Assembly (NCBI RefSeq): GCF_000621785.1
Contig: NZ_KK211348.1
Location: 193,494 to 257,493 of the forward strand
From: Ruminococcus flavefaciens ND2009
GTDB taxonomy: Bacteria > Bacillota > Clostridia > Oscillospirales > Ruminococcaceae
Length of the DNA stretch: 64,000 nt
Direction: 5' to 3'
Part shown: positions 51,541-59,604 of the stretch, in pieces
Position numbering within the stretch: position 1 is the stretch's first letter
How the letters are laid out: each line of letters opens with the position of its first letter
Notes under the pieces: generated by a model
What the model was told of the DNA's origin: nothing
What the model saw: the letters and a program-made list of their open reading frames with translations, nothing else
The model's database searches: none
Position numbers and translations under genes: made by a program

Positions 51541-54006
51541 ATGGCTCATTCCGAAAATATTATCCGCAGGGCAGCTGCTCTGCTCATATCCTTTATTATG
51601 ATATTTACCTGCTGCTTTTTCCCCGACAGCGCACTCCGCGCAAAGGCGGCAGTTCTTAATAACCCCAACGGGGTATTTCTCAGCGAAGCATTCAATATTG
51701 CAGGAGGCAACCGCTACCATGAGCCCCGCTCTCAGTGGTTGAACTTCCTGGACAAATACTCAAAGACCGACTACTATCTGGGCACGCCTTTTGATTACTG
51801 GCTCTATTCCGCCTCTCCCAGGGGAGATGTGTGGCAGGCAGCCGAGGGCTACGGAAGCTACCTTGCCCAGGGCGGCGGCTCCTATGTGGACGGCGGTCTC
51901 AACAGCACCGGCTTCATCTGGCACGCTGCCGCAAAGAGCCTTGCAGAGGGCTCTGGACTTGATATGTCCGTAACGGGCAAATGGGTGCCCATGCTCAACG
52001 GCTTCAACACCAACGGCTTCTCCCGCCAGTGCTGGACAGGGGGCAACAACCGCTGGTATGACTTCATATCGAAGTACAGCGTCAAGTATTACGAATTCAG
52101 CACCAAGTCCGATATGCTCTCCAGCGGAGTACTCAACAAGGGCGATATAATCTGGTGCGTGGACGGCGCTGTGGGAACTCTCATGAACGGACTCAGTATC
52201 CCCGCCGACAATCATCACGTCGGCATATACATGGGGGACGGCTCCTCAGACCTCTGGTGGCAGACGGGTCCAACAACAGGGGACGGTGACTACTCCGCAC
52301 AGTATAACAGCATAAATCCAATTTACGGCTGTGCAAGGAGCAATACCTACATCGTCCTGCCATGGGACGGCGTCAGCGGCTGGCAGCCTGCGGCGACTAC
52401 AACCGTAACAACTACCACAACTGCTTCTGCACAGCCTGTGGCAACTACCTCAACATCTGCGGTATACCGCGAGCGAAGCACCAGGACAGTGACGGCGGGA
52501 CTGAAAAATCCCGAGGGCGTCTACTTCAACGACGCCATAAAGGCAGCATCAGGCGGTCAGGCAAATATCTCACTCAGCCAGTGGCAGAGCTTCATAACCG
52601 AGTATGCCTCCAATGATTATTACATAGGCACTCCCTATTCCACATGGCTTTTCGCCACATCTCCCAGGGGAGACCTGTGGCAGTATTCCGAGGGCTGCCG
52701 TGACACCATAGTCAGCACGGGAGGCTCCGACACCGACGGCGGTCTTAACTGTATGGCATTCGTATGGCACGCTCTTGCCAAGGGCATCTCAGTTAAGACG
52801 GGCTGCACCATGAGCTACGCAGGAACACTGGTGCCCTTCAATGACACCTTCAATACCTTGTTTACAAGAAAGTCCTGGAACGGCGGAAGCGGCTGGCTCT
52901 CATACCTCAGCATTTACAATATAAGGTACTATGAGTTCTCCACAAAGGCGGAAATGCTGGGCAGCGGCGCACTCCGCAAGGGCGACATAATCTGGTGCGT
53001 GGACGGATACTACGGAACGGGTCTCAACGGACTCAGGCAGCTTTCCGACAACCACCACATAGGCATATACACAGGCAACGGCTACACCGACTGGTGGTGG
53101 CAGTCGGGTCCCACAAAGGGTGACGCAGTATTCACCGACCAGAAGAACAGCGTAAATCCCATTTACGGCTGCTCCGACAGGAATACCTATGTGGTAATTC
53201 CCTTCGGTGATGAGATAGTAAGGGATATTGTTGTGACAGCCCCGAAAACAACCACAACAACGACTACCACAACAACGACTACCACAACGACTACCACAAC
53301 TACTACGACTACAACAACAACGACTACCACTACAACAACGACAACCACAACAACGACTACCACAACAACAACGACTACCACAACAACAACTACAACAACA
53401 ACGACCACGACAACAACTACTTCCACAACCACCACAACAACGACCACTACGACAGCTCCTCAGAGCAGCACTACCATTGAGGAATGTCCCGTTGTGCTCA
53501 ATTCCTCCGCTCATCAGGTTATAATGAGGAAGGGCATAGCACCCAGGGACATAGTCTCCTCCGCAGAGGTGGACGGAAAGGAGCTGGAGCCCGAGGAGCT
53601 CAGCTTCGGAAGTTCGGGAGAGCCCGAGCTGGAGTTCCGCAGAGTCGATGATACGCTGATATGCTTCGTCAGCCTCTATCTGGGCGACGAGCTTATAGCT
53701 TCGCCCACAGTGGCTTCCATTGTAAAGGGTGATGTGAATATGGACGGAGCTGTCAATGCGGTGGACGCAAGTATCGTTCTCAGCTGCTATGCACGGCAGT
53801 CCGTCGGTGAGAGCTTCACCTTCACAGGCGAGGAAAACAGCGACGGTGTAATGGAGCGCCTGGCGTTTATGTCTGCGGACATAGACACGGAATCGGTGAA
53901 TATGTGCAGCGAGCCCGATTGCAGGATAGACAGCCTTGACGCTTCACGGATACTGGCATACTACGCCCAGAGATCCGTGGTCGGCGGAAAGCCGCAGTGG
54001 AACTGA
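51541..54006 (+). CDS. Secreted tandem NlpC/P60-like protein with poly-Thr linker and dockerin
   Basis: 821 residues, ATG 51541 (GAAAGGAG). Signal peptide (about 1-37), then two homologous domains (about 38-285 and 320-560). Each has an NlpC/P60-like pattern: a nucleophile segment (GGLNSTGFIWH in the first, GGLNCMAFVWH in the second) and a His segment (DNHHVGIYMG, DNHHIGIYTG). Ser122 replaces the catalytic Cys in copy 1; Cys404 is kept in copy 2. A 69-residue almost pure Thr linker (570-638) follows, then a beta module, and a dockerin-like pair with an insertion (GDVNMDGAVNAVD ... CRIDSLDASRILAYYA). Probably a cell-wall peptidase or amidase tethered to cohesin. The NlpC/P60 call is by motif only. 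Confidence 0.75.
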   Translation: MAHSENIIRRAAALLISFIMIFTCCFFPDSALRAKAAVLNNPNGVFLSEAFNIAGGNRYHEPRSQWLNFLDKYSKTDYYLGTPFDYWLYSASPRGDVWQAAEGYGSYLAQGGGSYVDGGLNSTGFIWHAAAKSLAEGSGLDMSVTGKWVPMLNGFNTNGFSRQCWTGGNNRWYDFISKYSVKYYEFSTKSDMLSSGVLNKGDIIWCVDGAVGTLMNGLSIPADNHHVGIYMGDGSSDLWWQTGPTTGDGDYSAQYNSINPIYGCARSNTYIVLPWDGVSGWQPAATTTVTTTTTASAQPVATTSTSAVYRERSTRTVTAGLKNPEGVYFNDAIKAASGGQANISLSQWQSFITEYASNDYYIGTPYSTWLFATSPRGDLWQYSEGCRDTIVSTGGSDTDGGLNCMAFVWHALAKGISVKTGCTMSYAGTLVPFNDTFNTLFTRKSWNGGSGWLSYLSIYNIRYYEFSTKAEMLGSGALRKGDIIWCVDGYYGTGLNGLRQLSDNHHIGIYTGNGYTDWWWQSGPTKGDAVFTDQKNSVNPIYGCSDRNTYVVIPFGDEIVRDIVVTAPKTTTTTTTTTTTTTTTTTTTTTTTTTTTTTTTTTTTTTTTTTTTTTTTTTTTTTTTTTTSTTTTTTTTTTAPQSSTTIEECPVVLNSSAHQVIMRKGIAPRDIVSSAEVDGKELEPEELSFGSSGEPELEFRRVDDTLICFVSLYLGDELIASPTVASIVKGDVNMDGAVNAVDASIVLSCYARQSVGESFTFTGEENSDGVMERLAFMSADIDTESVNMCSEPDCRIDSLDASRILAYYAQRSVVGGKPQWN
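53248..53454 (+). repeat. ACN trinucleotide microsatellite coding poly-Thr
   Basis: 69 codons, all Thr except one Ser, mixing ACA, ACC, ACG and ACT in a quasi-periodic way. Prone to slippage, and a source of a spurious poly-Val frame on the other strand. Confidence 0.95.
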
Positions 54007-54027
54007 GCTGCAAAACAAAAACAAAAG

Positions 54028-54064
54028 CCCCTGAGCAGTCATCTGACCGCTCAGGGGTTAGCTT
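54028..54064. terminator. Terminator between convergent genes
   Basis: CCCCTGAGC (54028-54036) pairs with GCTCAGGGG (54049-54057), followed by TTAGCTTTTT. Confidence 0.85.
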
Positions 54065-54073
54065 TTTATGTAT

Positions 54074-54514
54074 TCAGTCGCTCCAGAAGCCGTGGGAGTT
54101 TTTGCCGCCGCGGCTGCTTCCTTCAGGAGGCTCAGCAGGAGAGGTGCCGCCGAAATCGGGAACACCGTCATATTTCAGGACAGAGGGTGAGCTGTCAAAG
54201 CTCTGCACAGGAGCAGGTGAGGGAGAGCTTTGCTGCTGCGTACCTAAGAAAAGGTCGTCCATTCCTGTATTCCTGTTGCTGAAGTTGTAGTTGTTGCGCA
54301 GCTCCTGTTCTGTGCTGCTGCGCATAGCCTTTTCGTTTTCCATATCAGCGCGGAGCAGCTCCGCAAATTCAAGAGTCCTGTTTCCGCTGATGTCTCCGAG
54401 ATAGGTATTGTTGCGCTGCATTTCGCCGCGCTTTTCACGTCTTTCATCGGCAATGTAGTCTGCGGCAGCCACAGCTCCCTCAAAGAGCAGATCCAGCAAT
54501 CCATAACGTCTCAT
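54074..54514 (-). CDS. Small hypothetical protein, Ser/Asn/Pro-rich
   Basis: 146 residues from ATG 54514 (AAAGGGGT upstream); the frame extends upstream across its own likely promoter. An N-terminal helix (YGLLDLLFEGAVAAADYIAD), a charged middle, and a disordered Gln/Ser/Pro/Gly tail. No family recognised and no clear signal peptide. Confidence 0.6.
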   Translation of the reverse strand: MRRYGLLDLLFEGAVAAADYIADERREKRGEMQRNNTYLGDISGNRTLEFAELLRADMENEKAMRSSTEQELRNNYNFSNRNTGMDDLFLGTQQQSSPSPAPVQSFDSSPSVLKYDGVPDFGGTSPAEPPEGSSRGGKNSHGFWSD

Positions 54515-54575
54515 AGTTATACCCCTTTCGATATATTCCATATCATTAGGACCGTCCCCACGGTCTGTGCCCTTA

Positions 54576-54778
54576 TTATAACATAAAAGCATTATAATTG
54601 CAAGGGGCGCGGAGAAAAACTGCCGTTTTATGATACTTTGCCGCGAAACAGCCTGCGGGGGCTCCCCGCTTATAACATAAAAGCATTATAATTGCAAGGG
54701 GCGCGGTGTAAAAGTTCATATGTGACAGTATTATAACGCGAAAAAGGGGGCGCAGGCTCTGCGCTTATAACATGAAAG
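54576..54778. repeat. Tandem repeat, about 94-base period, three copies
   Basis: A 37-base block starting TTATAACATAAAAGCATTAT occurs identically at 54576-54612 and 54670-54706; the latter is preceded by GGGGGCTCCCCGC. A decayed third copy (TTATAACATGAAAG) is at 54765-54778, preceded by a similar GC-rich palindrome. Copy 1 overlaps the likely promoter of the minus-strand hypothetical gene. Confidence 0.85.
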
Positions 54779-54800
54779 TCTGAAAAAAGCAATAGGGAGA

Positions 54801-54906
54801 ATAGTTATTAGTGAAGAGTGAATAGCGAAGGTATCGCCTTCGGCGATGGATAGAAGTAAAGCCGCCGCCATTGTAACCAAGCATTAAGCACTAACAGCTA
54901 ACCACT
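54801..54906. repeat. Palindromic MITE-like element D
   Basis: Left arm ATAGTTATTAGTGAAGAGTG and right arm TTAAGCACTAACAGCTAACC are imperfect inverted complements, with a perfect inner hairpin ATCGCCTTCGGCGAT (about 54833-54847). Confidence 0.55.
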
Positions 54907-54946
54907 CGATCCGACTGTTTTCGTCAGGGGACTGCATCTGCCACGG

Positions 54947-54975
54947 TTGACAATTTCTCCCGCATAGTGTATAAT
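54947..54975 (+). promoter_or_regulatory. Promoter of smpB
   Basis: TTGACA (54947-54952), 17-base spacer, TATAAT (54970-54975). Confidence 0.9.
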
Positions 54976-54999
54976 TTTATCCAGACAGGAGATGATATT

Positions 55000-55464
55000 A
55001 TGCGCTCAAAAGGTACTAAAACTATTGCCGAGAACCGCAAGGCACGCCACGATTATTTCGTCCTCGAATCCTATGAAGCAGGCATAGAGCTTGTGGGTAC
55101 CGAGGTAAAATCCATTCGTCAGGGCGGCGTAAATCTCAAGGACTCATGGTGCTCCATCGACAAGGGCGAGCTTTTCGTCCGCGGAATGCACATCTCCCCC
55201 TATGAAAAAGGCAATATCTTCAACCGCGATCCCATGAGGGTGAGAAAGCTCCTCATGCACAAGCGCGAGATAAATAAGCTCTACGGAACTCTCAAGCAGG
55301 AGGGACTTTCCCTCATACCCCTCAGCCTTTATTTCAAGGACTCAAGGGTGAAAATGCAGCTTGGGCTCTGCAAGGGCAAGAAGCTCTATGATAAGCGTGC
55401 GGACATCGCAAAGCGCGACGCAAACCGTGAAATAGACCGCAATCTCAAATCACGCAACAGATAA
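55000..55464 (+). CDS. smpB: SsrA-binding protein SmpB
   Basis: 154 residues from ATG 55000 (CAGGAGATG); the frame extends into the promoter but the SmpB family starts here. Conserved: [84 protein letters not shown] and the basic tail. It delivers tmRNA to stalled ribosomes. No ssrA gene was seen nearby. Confidence 0.98.
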   Translation: MRSKGTKTIAENRKARHDYFVLESYEAGIELVGTEVKSIRQGGVNLKDSWCSIDKGELFVRGMHISPYEKGNIFNRDPMRVRKLLMHKREINKLYGTLKQEGLSLIPLSLYFKDSRVKMQLGLCKGKKLYDKRADIAKRDANREIDRNLKSRNR

Positions 55465-55487
55465 GGAAGATCTAAGGCATTATTTAT

Positions 55488-56036
55488 ATGAGAAAAATTT
55501 TCGCAGCTATATTTATCGCTGCCGCTGCATTATCGGTCGGATACGGACATGATATAAAGCCGTCCGGAAACAACAGCAGCAGTGATACAACATCTGAAAT
55601 GATAGGGACAACTTCTGCGGAAAAACAGGATATTGTCTGCGAAATGCTTGATAATATCGTTCTTTACGGTGAGAAGATCCCGCTTTCATCTTCATTTGAT
55701 GATCTGGATGATAATTATACCGCAGCTGATCCAATACCCTATGAAGGGCGTGATATATCAACATACACGCTGTACTATAAAGATAAGAATATCGGCTTTA
55801 TTGATCTTTCAAAGGATAATGAGCTGCGCGGTCTGTTCATAGACGATGATGTTCCGGACAGCGATTTCAGTATCTGCGGTATTGGTTACGGATCAGGTAA
55901 AGATGACATTATTCAGGCTTTCGGTGAACCGAATGTTCAGACAGAAGGCTCATTTATTTACGGTGAAAGTGAAGATAAACAGGTCGTATTCGGATTTAAC
56001 GGTGACAAAATTAGATCTATCAATATTTTCTGCTAA
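55488..56036 (+). CDS. Secreted hypothetical protein
   Basis: 182 residues. Signal peptide (MRKIFAAIFIAAAALSVGYG, no lipobox Cys), a Ser/Thr linker, then an acidic beta domain (STYTLYYKDKNIGFIDLS, GIGYGSGKDDIIQAFGEPNV, DKQVVFGFNGDKIRSINIF). The GKDDIIQAFGEP segment recalls SmpA/BamE-like or DUF4309-like folds, but I cannot assign a family. It starts 23 bases after smpB. Confidence 0.7.
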   Translation: MRKIFAAIFIAAAALSVGYGHDIKPSGNNSSSDTTSEMIGTTSAEKQDIVCEMLDNIVLYGEKIPLSSSFDDLDDNYTAADPIPYEGRDISTYTLYYKDKNIGFIDLSKDNELRGLFIDDDVPDSDFSICGIGYGSGKDDIIQAFGEPNVQTEGSFIYGESEDKQVVFGFNGDKIRSINIFC

Positions 56037-56051
56037 TGGAGGTAATTCACT

Positions 56052-57173
56052 ATGATCAGTCCTCAGCCGCTTCAAAAAGGCGACAAGGTCGCTGTGATAT
56101 GTCTTTCCAGCGGCGTTATCGGCGAGCCGTACTGCGCTCACGAAAAGGAGCTGGGCGAGAAAAAGCTCCGTGAAATGGGACTTGAACCCGTTTTCACAAG
56201 ACACGCTCTCAGGGGTGCTGACTTTATCCTCAGTCACCCCGAGGCACGTGCCGCTGACCTGAAGGAAGCCTTTCTCGATGACTCGGTAAAGGGGATAATC
56301 ACTTCCATAGGCGGAATCGAGACCTTCCGCACCTTCCCGTATCTCATGGAGGACGAGGAGTTCATAAACGCTGTAAAGCAGCACCCAAAGCTCTTCCTGG
56401 GCTTTTCCGATACCACCAACAACCACCTCATGTTCCACAGACTGGGCTTGCAGACCTTCTACGGACAGGCTTTCATGTGCGACATTGCCGAGCTTTCGGG
56501 AGATATGCTCCCTTACTCAAAGGCACAGTTCGAGAGCTGCTTTGCCCCTTATCACGGCAGGAAGATAACTCCCTCTGATGTATGGTACGAGGAGAGAAAG
56601 GACTTCTCCGCCGCCGCTGTGGGAACTGCTCCCGTTTCGCACAAGGAGGAGCACGGCTATGAGCTGTTACAGGGCGCACCCGTGTTTGAGGGAGAGCTGC
56701 TGGGCGGCTGTATCGACAGTATGGGCGAAATGCTCATGGGAGGGAATGCAGAGAGGTACAGCGAGATCCTTGCTGACCTGTTCAGGGCTTGCCCACGGCT
56801 CAGAGAGGACTTCCTGAGACAGGCTGAGATAACAGAAAAGTATCACATTTTCCCAACTGCTGAGGAATGGAAGGAAAAGATACTCTTCGCCGAGACAAGC
56901 GAGGAAATGCCGTCTCCTCAGTTGTTGAGAGAATACCTGGAAGCCCTGAAGGCACAGGGAGTTTTCGCCAATATAAACGGTATCATCATAGGAAAGCCCA
57001 TGAACGAGGTGAACTATGAGGAATACAAGAAAGTGTGGCTTGATGTGGTGAACGATCCGCAGCTGCCCATACTCTACAATGTGAATTTCGGCCATGCTGC
57101 TCCGAGAGCTGTACTTCCATACGGTGCGAAGGTGCGTGTGGACGCAGAGGGGCAGGAAATCATCCTTCTATGA
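56052..57173 (+). CDS. S66-family LD-carboxypeptidase / MccF-like peptidase
   Basis: 373 residues, ATG 56052 (GGAGG). N-terminal PQPLQKGDKVAVICLSSG, then the serine nucleophile in FLGFSDTTNNHLMFH (family motif GxSD), IITSIGGIETFR, and a C-terminal region with NGIIIGKP and FGHAAPRAVLPYG holding Glu/His positions. S66 enzymes trim murein tetrapeptides (LdcA) or inactivate microcin C-like antibiotics (MccF). The length favours the MccF-like branch. Cytoplasmic. Confidence 0.9.
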   Translation: MISPQPLQKGDKVAVICLSSGVIGEPYCAHEKELGEKKLREMGLEPVFTRHALRGADFILSHPEARAADLKEAFLDDSVKGIITSIGGIETFRTFPYLMEDEEFINAVKQHPKLFLGFSDTTNNHLMFHRLGLQTFYGQAFMCDIAELSGDMLPYSKAQFESCFAPYHGRKITPSDVWYEERKDFSAAAVGTAPVSHKEEHGYELLQGAPVFEGELLGGCIDSMGEMLMGGNAERYSEILADLFRACPRLREDFLRQAEITEKYHIFPTAEEWKEKILFAETSEEMPSPQLLREYLEALKAQGVFANINGIIIGKPMNEVNYEEYKKVWLDVVNDPQLPILYNVNFGHAAPRAVLPYGAKVRVDAEGQEIILL

Positions 57174-57277
57174 CAATTACCGACACTGTTTACAGCTGAA
57201 AAACGGCTGATAACAGGCGCCTGCGGGCTCGCTTTCCCAATATTCTCGTAACCGCTTTGGGGTTTATAACAATTTAT

Positions 57278-57314
57278 GATCTCCGCAGAGTGTATCGCTG
57301 TGCGGAGATCTTTT
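57278..57314 (+). terminator. Terminator after the S66 gene
   Basis: GATCTCCGCA (57278-57287) pairs with TGCGGAGATC (57301-57310), followed by TTTT. Confidence 0.85.
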
Positions 57315-57361
57315 ACTATTGCTGCGGTATTTCAATAAACGTCAGATGTGCTGAACAACAC

Positions 57362-57390
57362 TTGCAGTCTGAGCCGATATAGGGTATAAT
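57362..57390 (+). promoter_or_regulatory. Promoter of the phosphonate unit
   Basis: TTGCAG (57362-57367), 17-base spacer, TATAAT (57385-57390). Confidence 0.75.
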
Positions 57391-57475
57391 AAAAATGAGT
57401 ATGAGGATCCGTATCCGGATCACTCACAAAAGCAGATAAATAAAATGTGTTACAGGCTGTATGAGGTATGATAAT

Positions 57476-59491
57476 ATGAAAGCATTGATCCTGAATTCAG
57501 GTCTCGGCTCCCGCATGGGTGTGCTCACCGATGAGCGCCCGAAGTGCATGACCGCCATAACATCAAAGGACACTATCCTCAGCAGACAGCTCAGGCTGCT
57601 TGCCGATGGGGGTATCAAAGAAGTCGTAATGACTACAGGTGCATTCAGCGGCTTACTTGTCAGCTATTGCAGGAGCCTTGATCTTCCCTTAAACATCACA
57701 TTCGTGAAGAACCCTGTTTTCGACAAGACAAATTATATCTATTCGATCTACTGTGCAAGAGAGTATCTGAGAGATGAGGATATTATCCTGATGCACGGCG
57801 ATCTTGTATTTGAAAATACAGTATTCGACGATGTCGCTGCTTCCGAGGCAAGCTGTATGACTGTCAGCTCTGCACTTGATCTGCCTGAAAAGGATTTCAA
57901 AGCGGTTGTTGCTGATGGCAGGGTGCAGAAGGTCGGTATTGAGTTTTTTAACGATGCAATGGCTGCACAGCCTCTCTACAAGCTGCTGAAGGACGACTGG
58001 AACAAGTGGCTTGATGCGATCATCGCTTACTGCGAGAGCGGCGATGAAGCAAAGAAAAAGTGCTATGCCGAGAACGCACTCAACGAGATAGCTGATAAGA
58101 ATATCACTGTTCTTGATTTTGAAAAAAGACTGTGTGCGGAGATAGACACCCCTGAGGATCTGGCTGTTGTTTCCGCAAAGCTGAAGGAGATCGGGAACCG
58201 CACGGTCTATATGTGCTTCTCGACCGATATGATACACAGCGGTCATATTGCTATCATCAAAAAGGCAAAAAGGCTGGGCAGGCTCATCATCGGTGTACTG
58301 TCCGATGAAGCTGTTTGCAGCTATAAGCGCTTTCCGCTGCTTCCGTTTTCAGAGCGCAAGGCGATATTCGAGAATATTTCCGGTGTATGGAAGGTAGTTG
58401 AGCAGAAAGAGCTTTCCTATAAGGCAAATCTTGAGCAGTTCCGTCCGGATTATGTGGTCCATGGTGACGACTGGCGGGAAGGCTTCCAGAAGCCTATCCG
58501 TGATGAAGTATCATCTGTCCTTGCCTCTTACGGGGGACAGCTTGTTGAGTTCCCATATTCAAATGATGAGAAATACAGGGAGCTTGAAAACAGAGCCCGT
58601 TCGGATATGTCCATGCCTGATATGCGACGCGGAAGGCTCAGGAAGGCTATCGCCATGAAGGGTATCATTACTGCTATCGAAGCTCACAGCGGTCTTACGG
58701 GACTTATTGCCGAAAACACTGTTGTTTATCAGGACGGCGGTGCAAGACAGTTCGATGCCATGTGGGTGAGCTCACTCTGTGACTCAACTGCAAAGGGCAA
58801 GCCTGATATTGAGCTTGTTGATATGACGTCACGTTTCCGTACCATTGACGATATTATGGAAGTAACCACAAAGCCTGTCATCTTTGACGGTGACACAGGC
58901 GGACTTACTGAGCATTTCGTATACACTGTACGTACACTTGAGCGTATGGGCGTATCTATGGTGATCATCGAGGACAAGACAGGTCTGAAGAAGAATTCCC
59001 TCTTCGGTACAGAAGTTAAGCAGACACAGGCTTCGATCCCTGATTTCTGCGAGAAGATCAGGGCAGGCAAGAGGGCTCAGAAGACAGCTGACTTTATGAT
59101 CTGTGCACGTATCGAGAGCCTTATCCTTGAGAAGGGCATGGACGATGCGCTTGAGAGAGCTTTTGCCTTTACTGACGCAGGCGCAGACGCTGTCATGATA
59201 CACTCACGAAAGACGGATCCTGCTGAGATATTTGAATTCGTTGAAAAGTTCCGTGAAAAGGACAATGAAACACCTGTCGTTGTTGTTCCGTCCTCATTCA
59301 ATACGGTCAGAGAGGAAGAGTTCAAAGAGCGAGGCGTGAACGTAGTTATCTATGCAAATCAGCTCACAAGAACAGGTTTCCCCGCAATGCAGAATGCTGC
59401 AAAGCTCATTCTTGAAAATCACAGGGCAAAAGAGTGTGATGATATATGTATGCCCTTCAGGGATATTATCCGTCTTATCCCCGAGGAGTAA
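57476..59491 (+). CDS. NTP-transferase / TagD-like cytidylyltransferase / PEP mutase fusion
   Basis: 671 residues from ATG 57476 (GAGGT upstream). Domain 1 (about 1-235): sugar-type nucleotidyltransferase, LNSGLGSRMGVLTDERPKCM being the G-x-G-x-R-M...PK signature and LMHGDLVF the metal site. Domain 2 (about 240-365): TagD/GCT-like cytidylyltransferase with the HxGH motif (DMIHSGHIAIIKKAKRLG). Domain 3 (about 380-671): phosphoenolpyruvate mutase of the isocitrate-lyase clan, with DAMWVSSLCDS, VIFDGDTGGL and the diagnostic EDKTGLKKNS (EDKx5NS). It would make phosphonopyruvate from PEP and, through domains 1-2, a CMP-activated phosphonate. Followed by Ppd. Confidence 0.92.
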   Translation: MKALILNSGLGSRMGVLTDERPKCMTAITSKDTILSRQLRLLADGGIKEVVMTTGAFSGLLVSYCRSLDLPLNITFVKNPVFDKTNYIYSIYCAREYLRDEDIILMHGDLVFENTVFDDVAASEASCMTVSSALDLPEKDFKAVVADGRVQKVGIEFFNDAMAAQPLYKLLKDDWNKWLDAIIAYCESGDEAKKKCYAENALNEIADKNITVLDFEKRLCAEIDTPEDLAVVSAKLKEIGNRTVYMCFSTDMIHSGHIAIIKKAKRLGRLIIGVLSDEAVCSYKRFPLLPFSERKAIFENISGVWKVVEQKELSYKANLEQFRPDYVVHGDDWREGFQKPIRDEVSSVLASYGGQLVEFPYSNDEKYRELENRARSDMSMPDMRRGRLRKAIAMKGIITAIEAHSGLTGLIAENTVVYQDGGARQFDAMWVSSLCDSTAKGKPDIELVDMTSRFRTIDDIMEVTTKPVIFDGDTGGLTEHFVYTVRTLERMGVSMVIIEDKTGLKKNSLFGTEVKQTQASIPDFCEKIRAGKRAQKTADFMICARIESLILEKGMDDALERAFAFTDAGADAVMIHSRKTDPAEIFEFVEKFREKDNETPVVVVPSSFNTVREEEFKERGVNVVIYANQLTRTGFPAMQNAAKLILENHRAKECDDICMPFRDIIRLIPEE

Positions 59492-59604
59492 GCCCTTCAG
59501 ACTATTCTCGGCGCATGAGATGATCGCAGGAATATCTGTATGATCGATCGTCAATAGTAAAAGCATTGTTTCCGTATCCAAAGGGTCGAAGAGAGGATGA
59601 ACCT

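Noticed and set aside
53187..53447. Poly-Val ORF on the minus strand
   Set aside because: It is the reverse complement of the ACN microsatellite coding poly-Thr.
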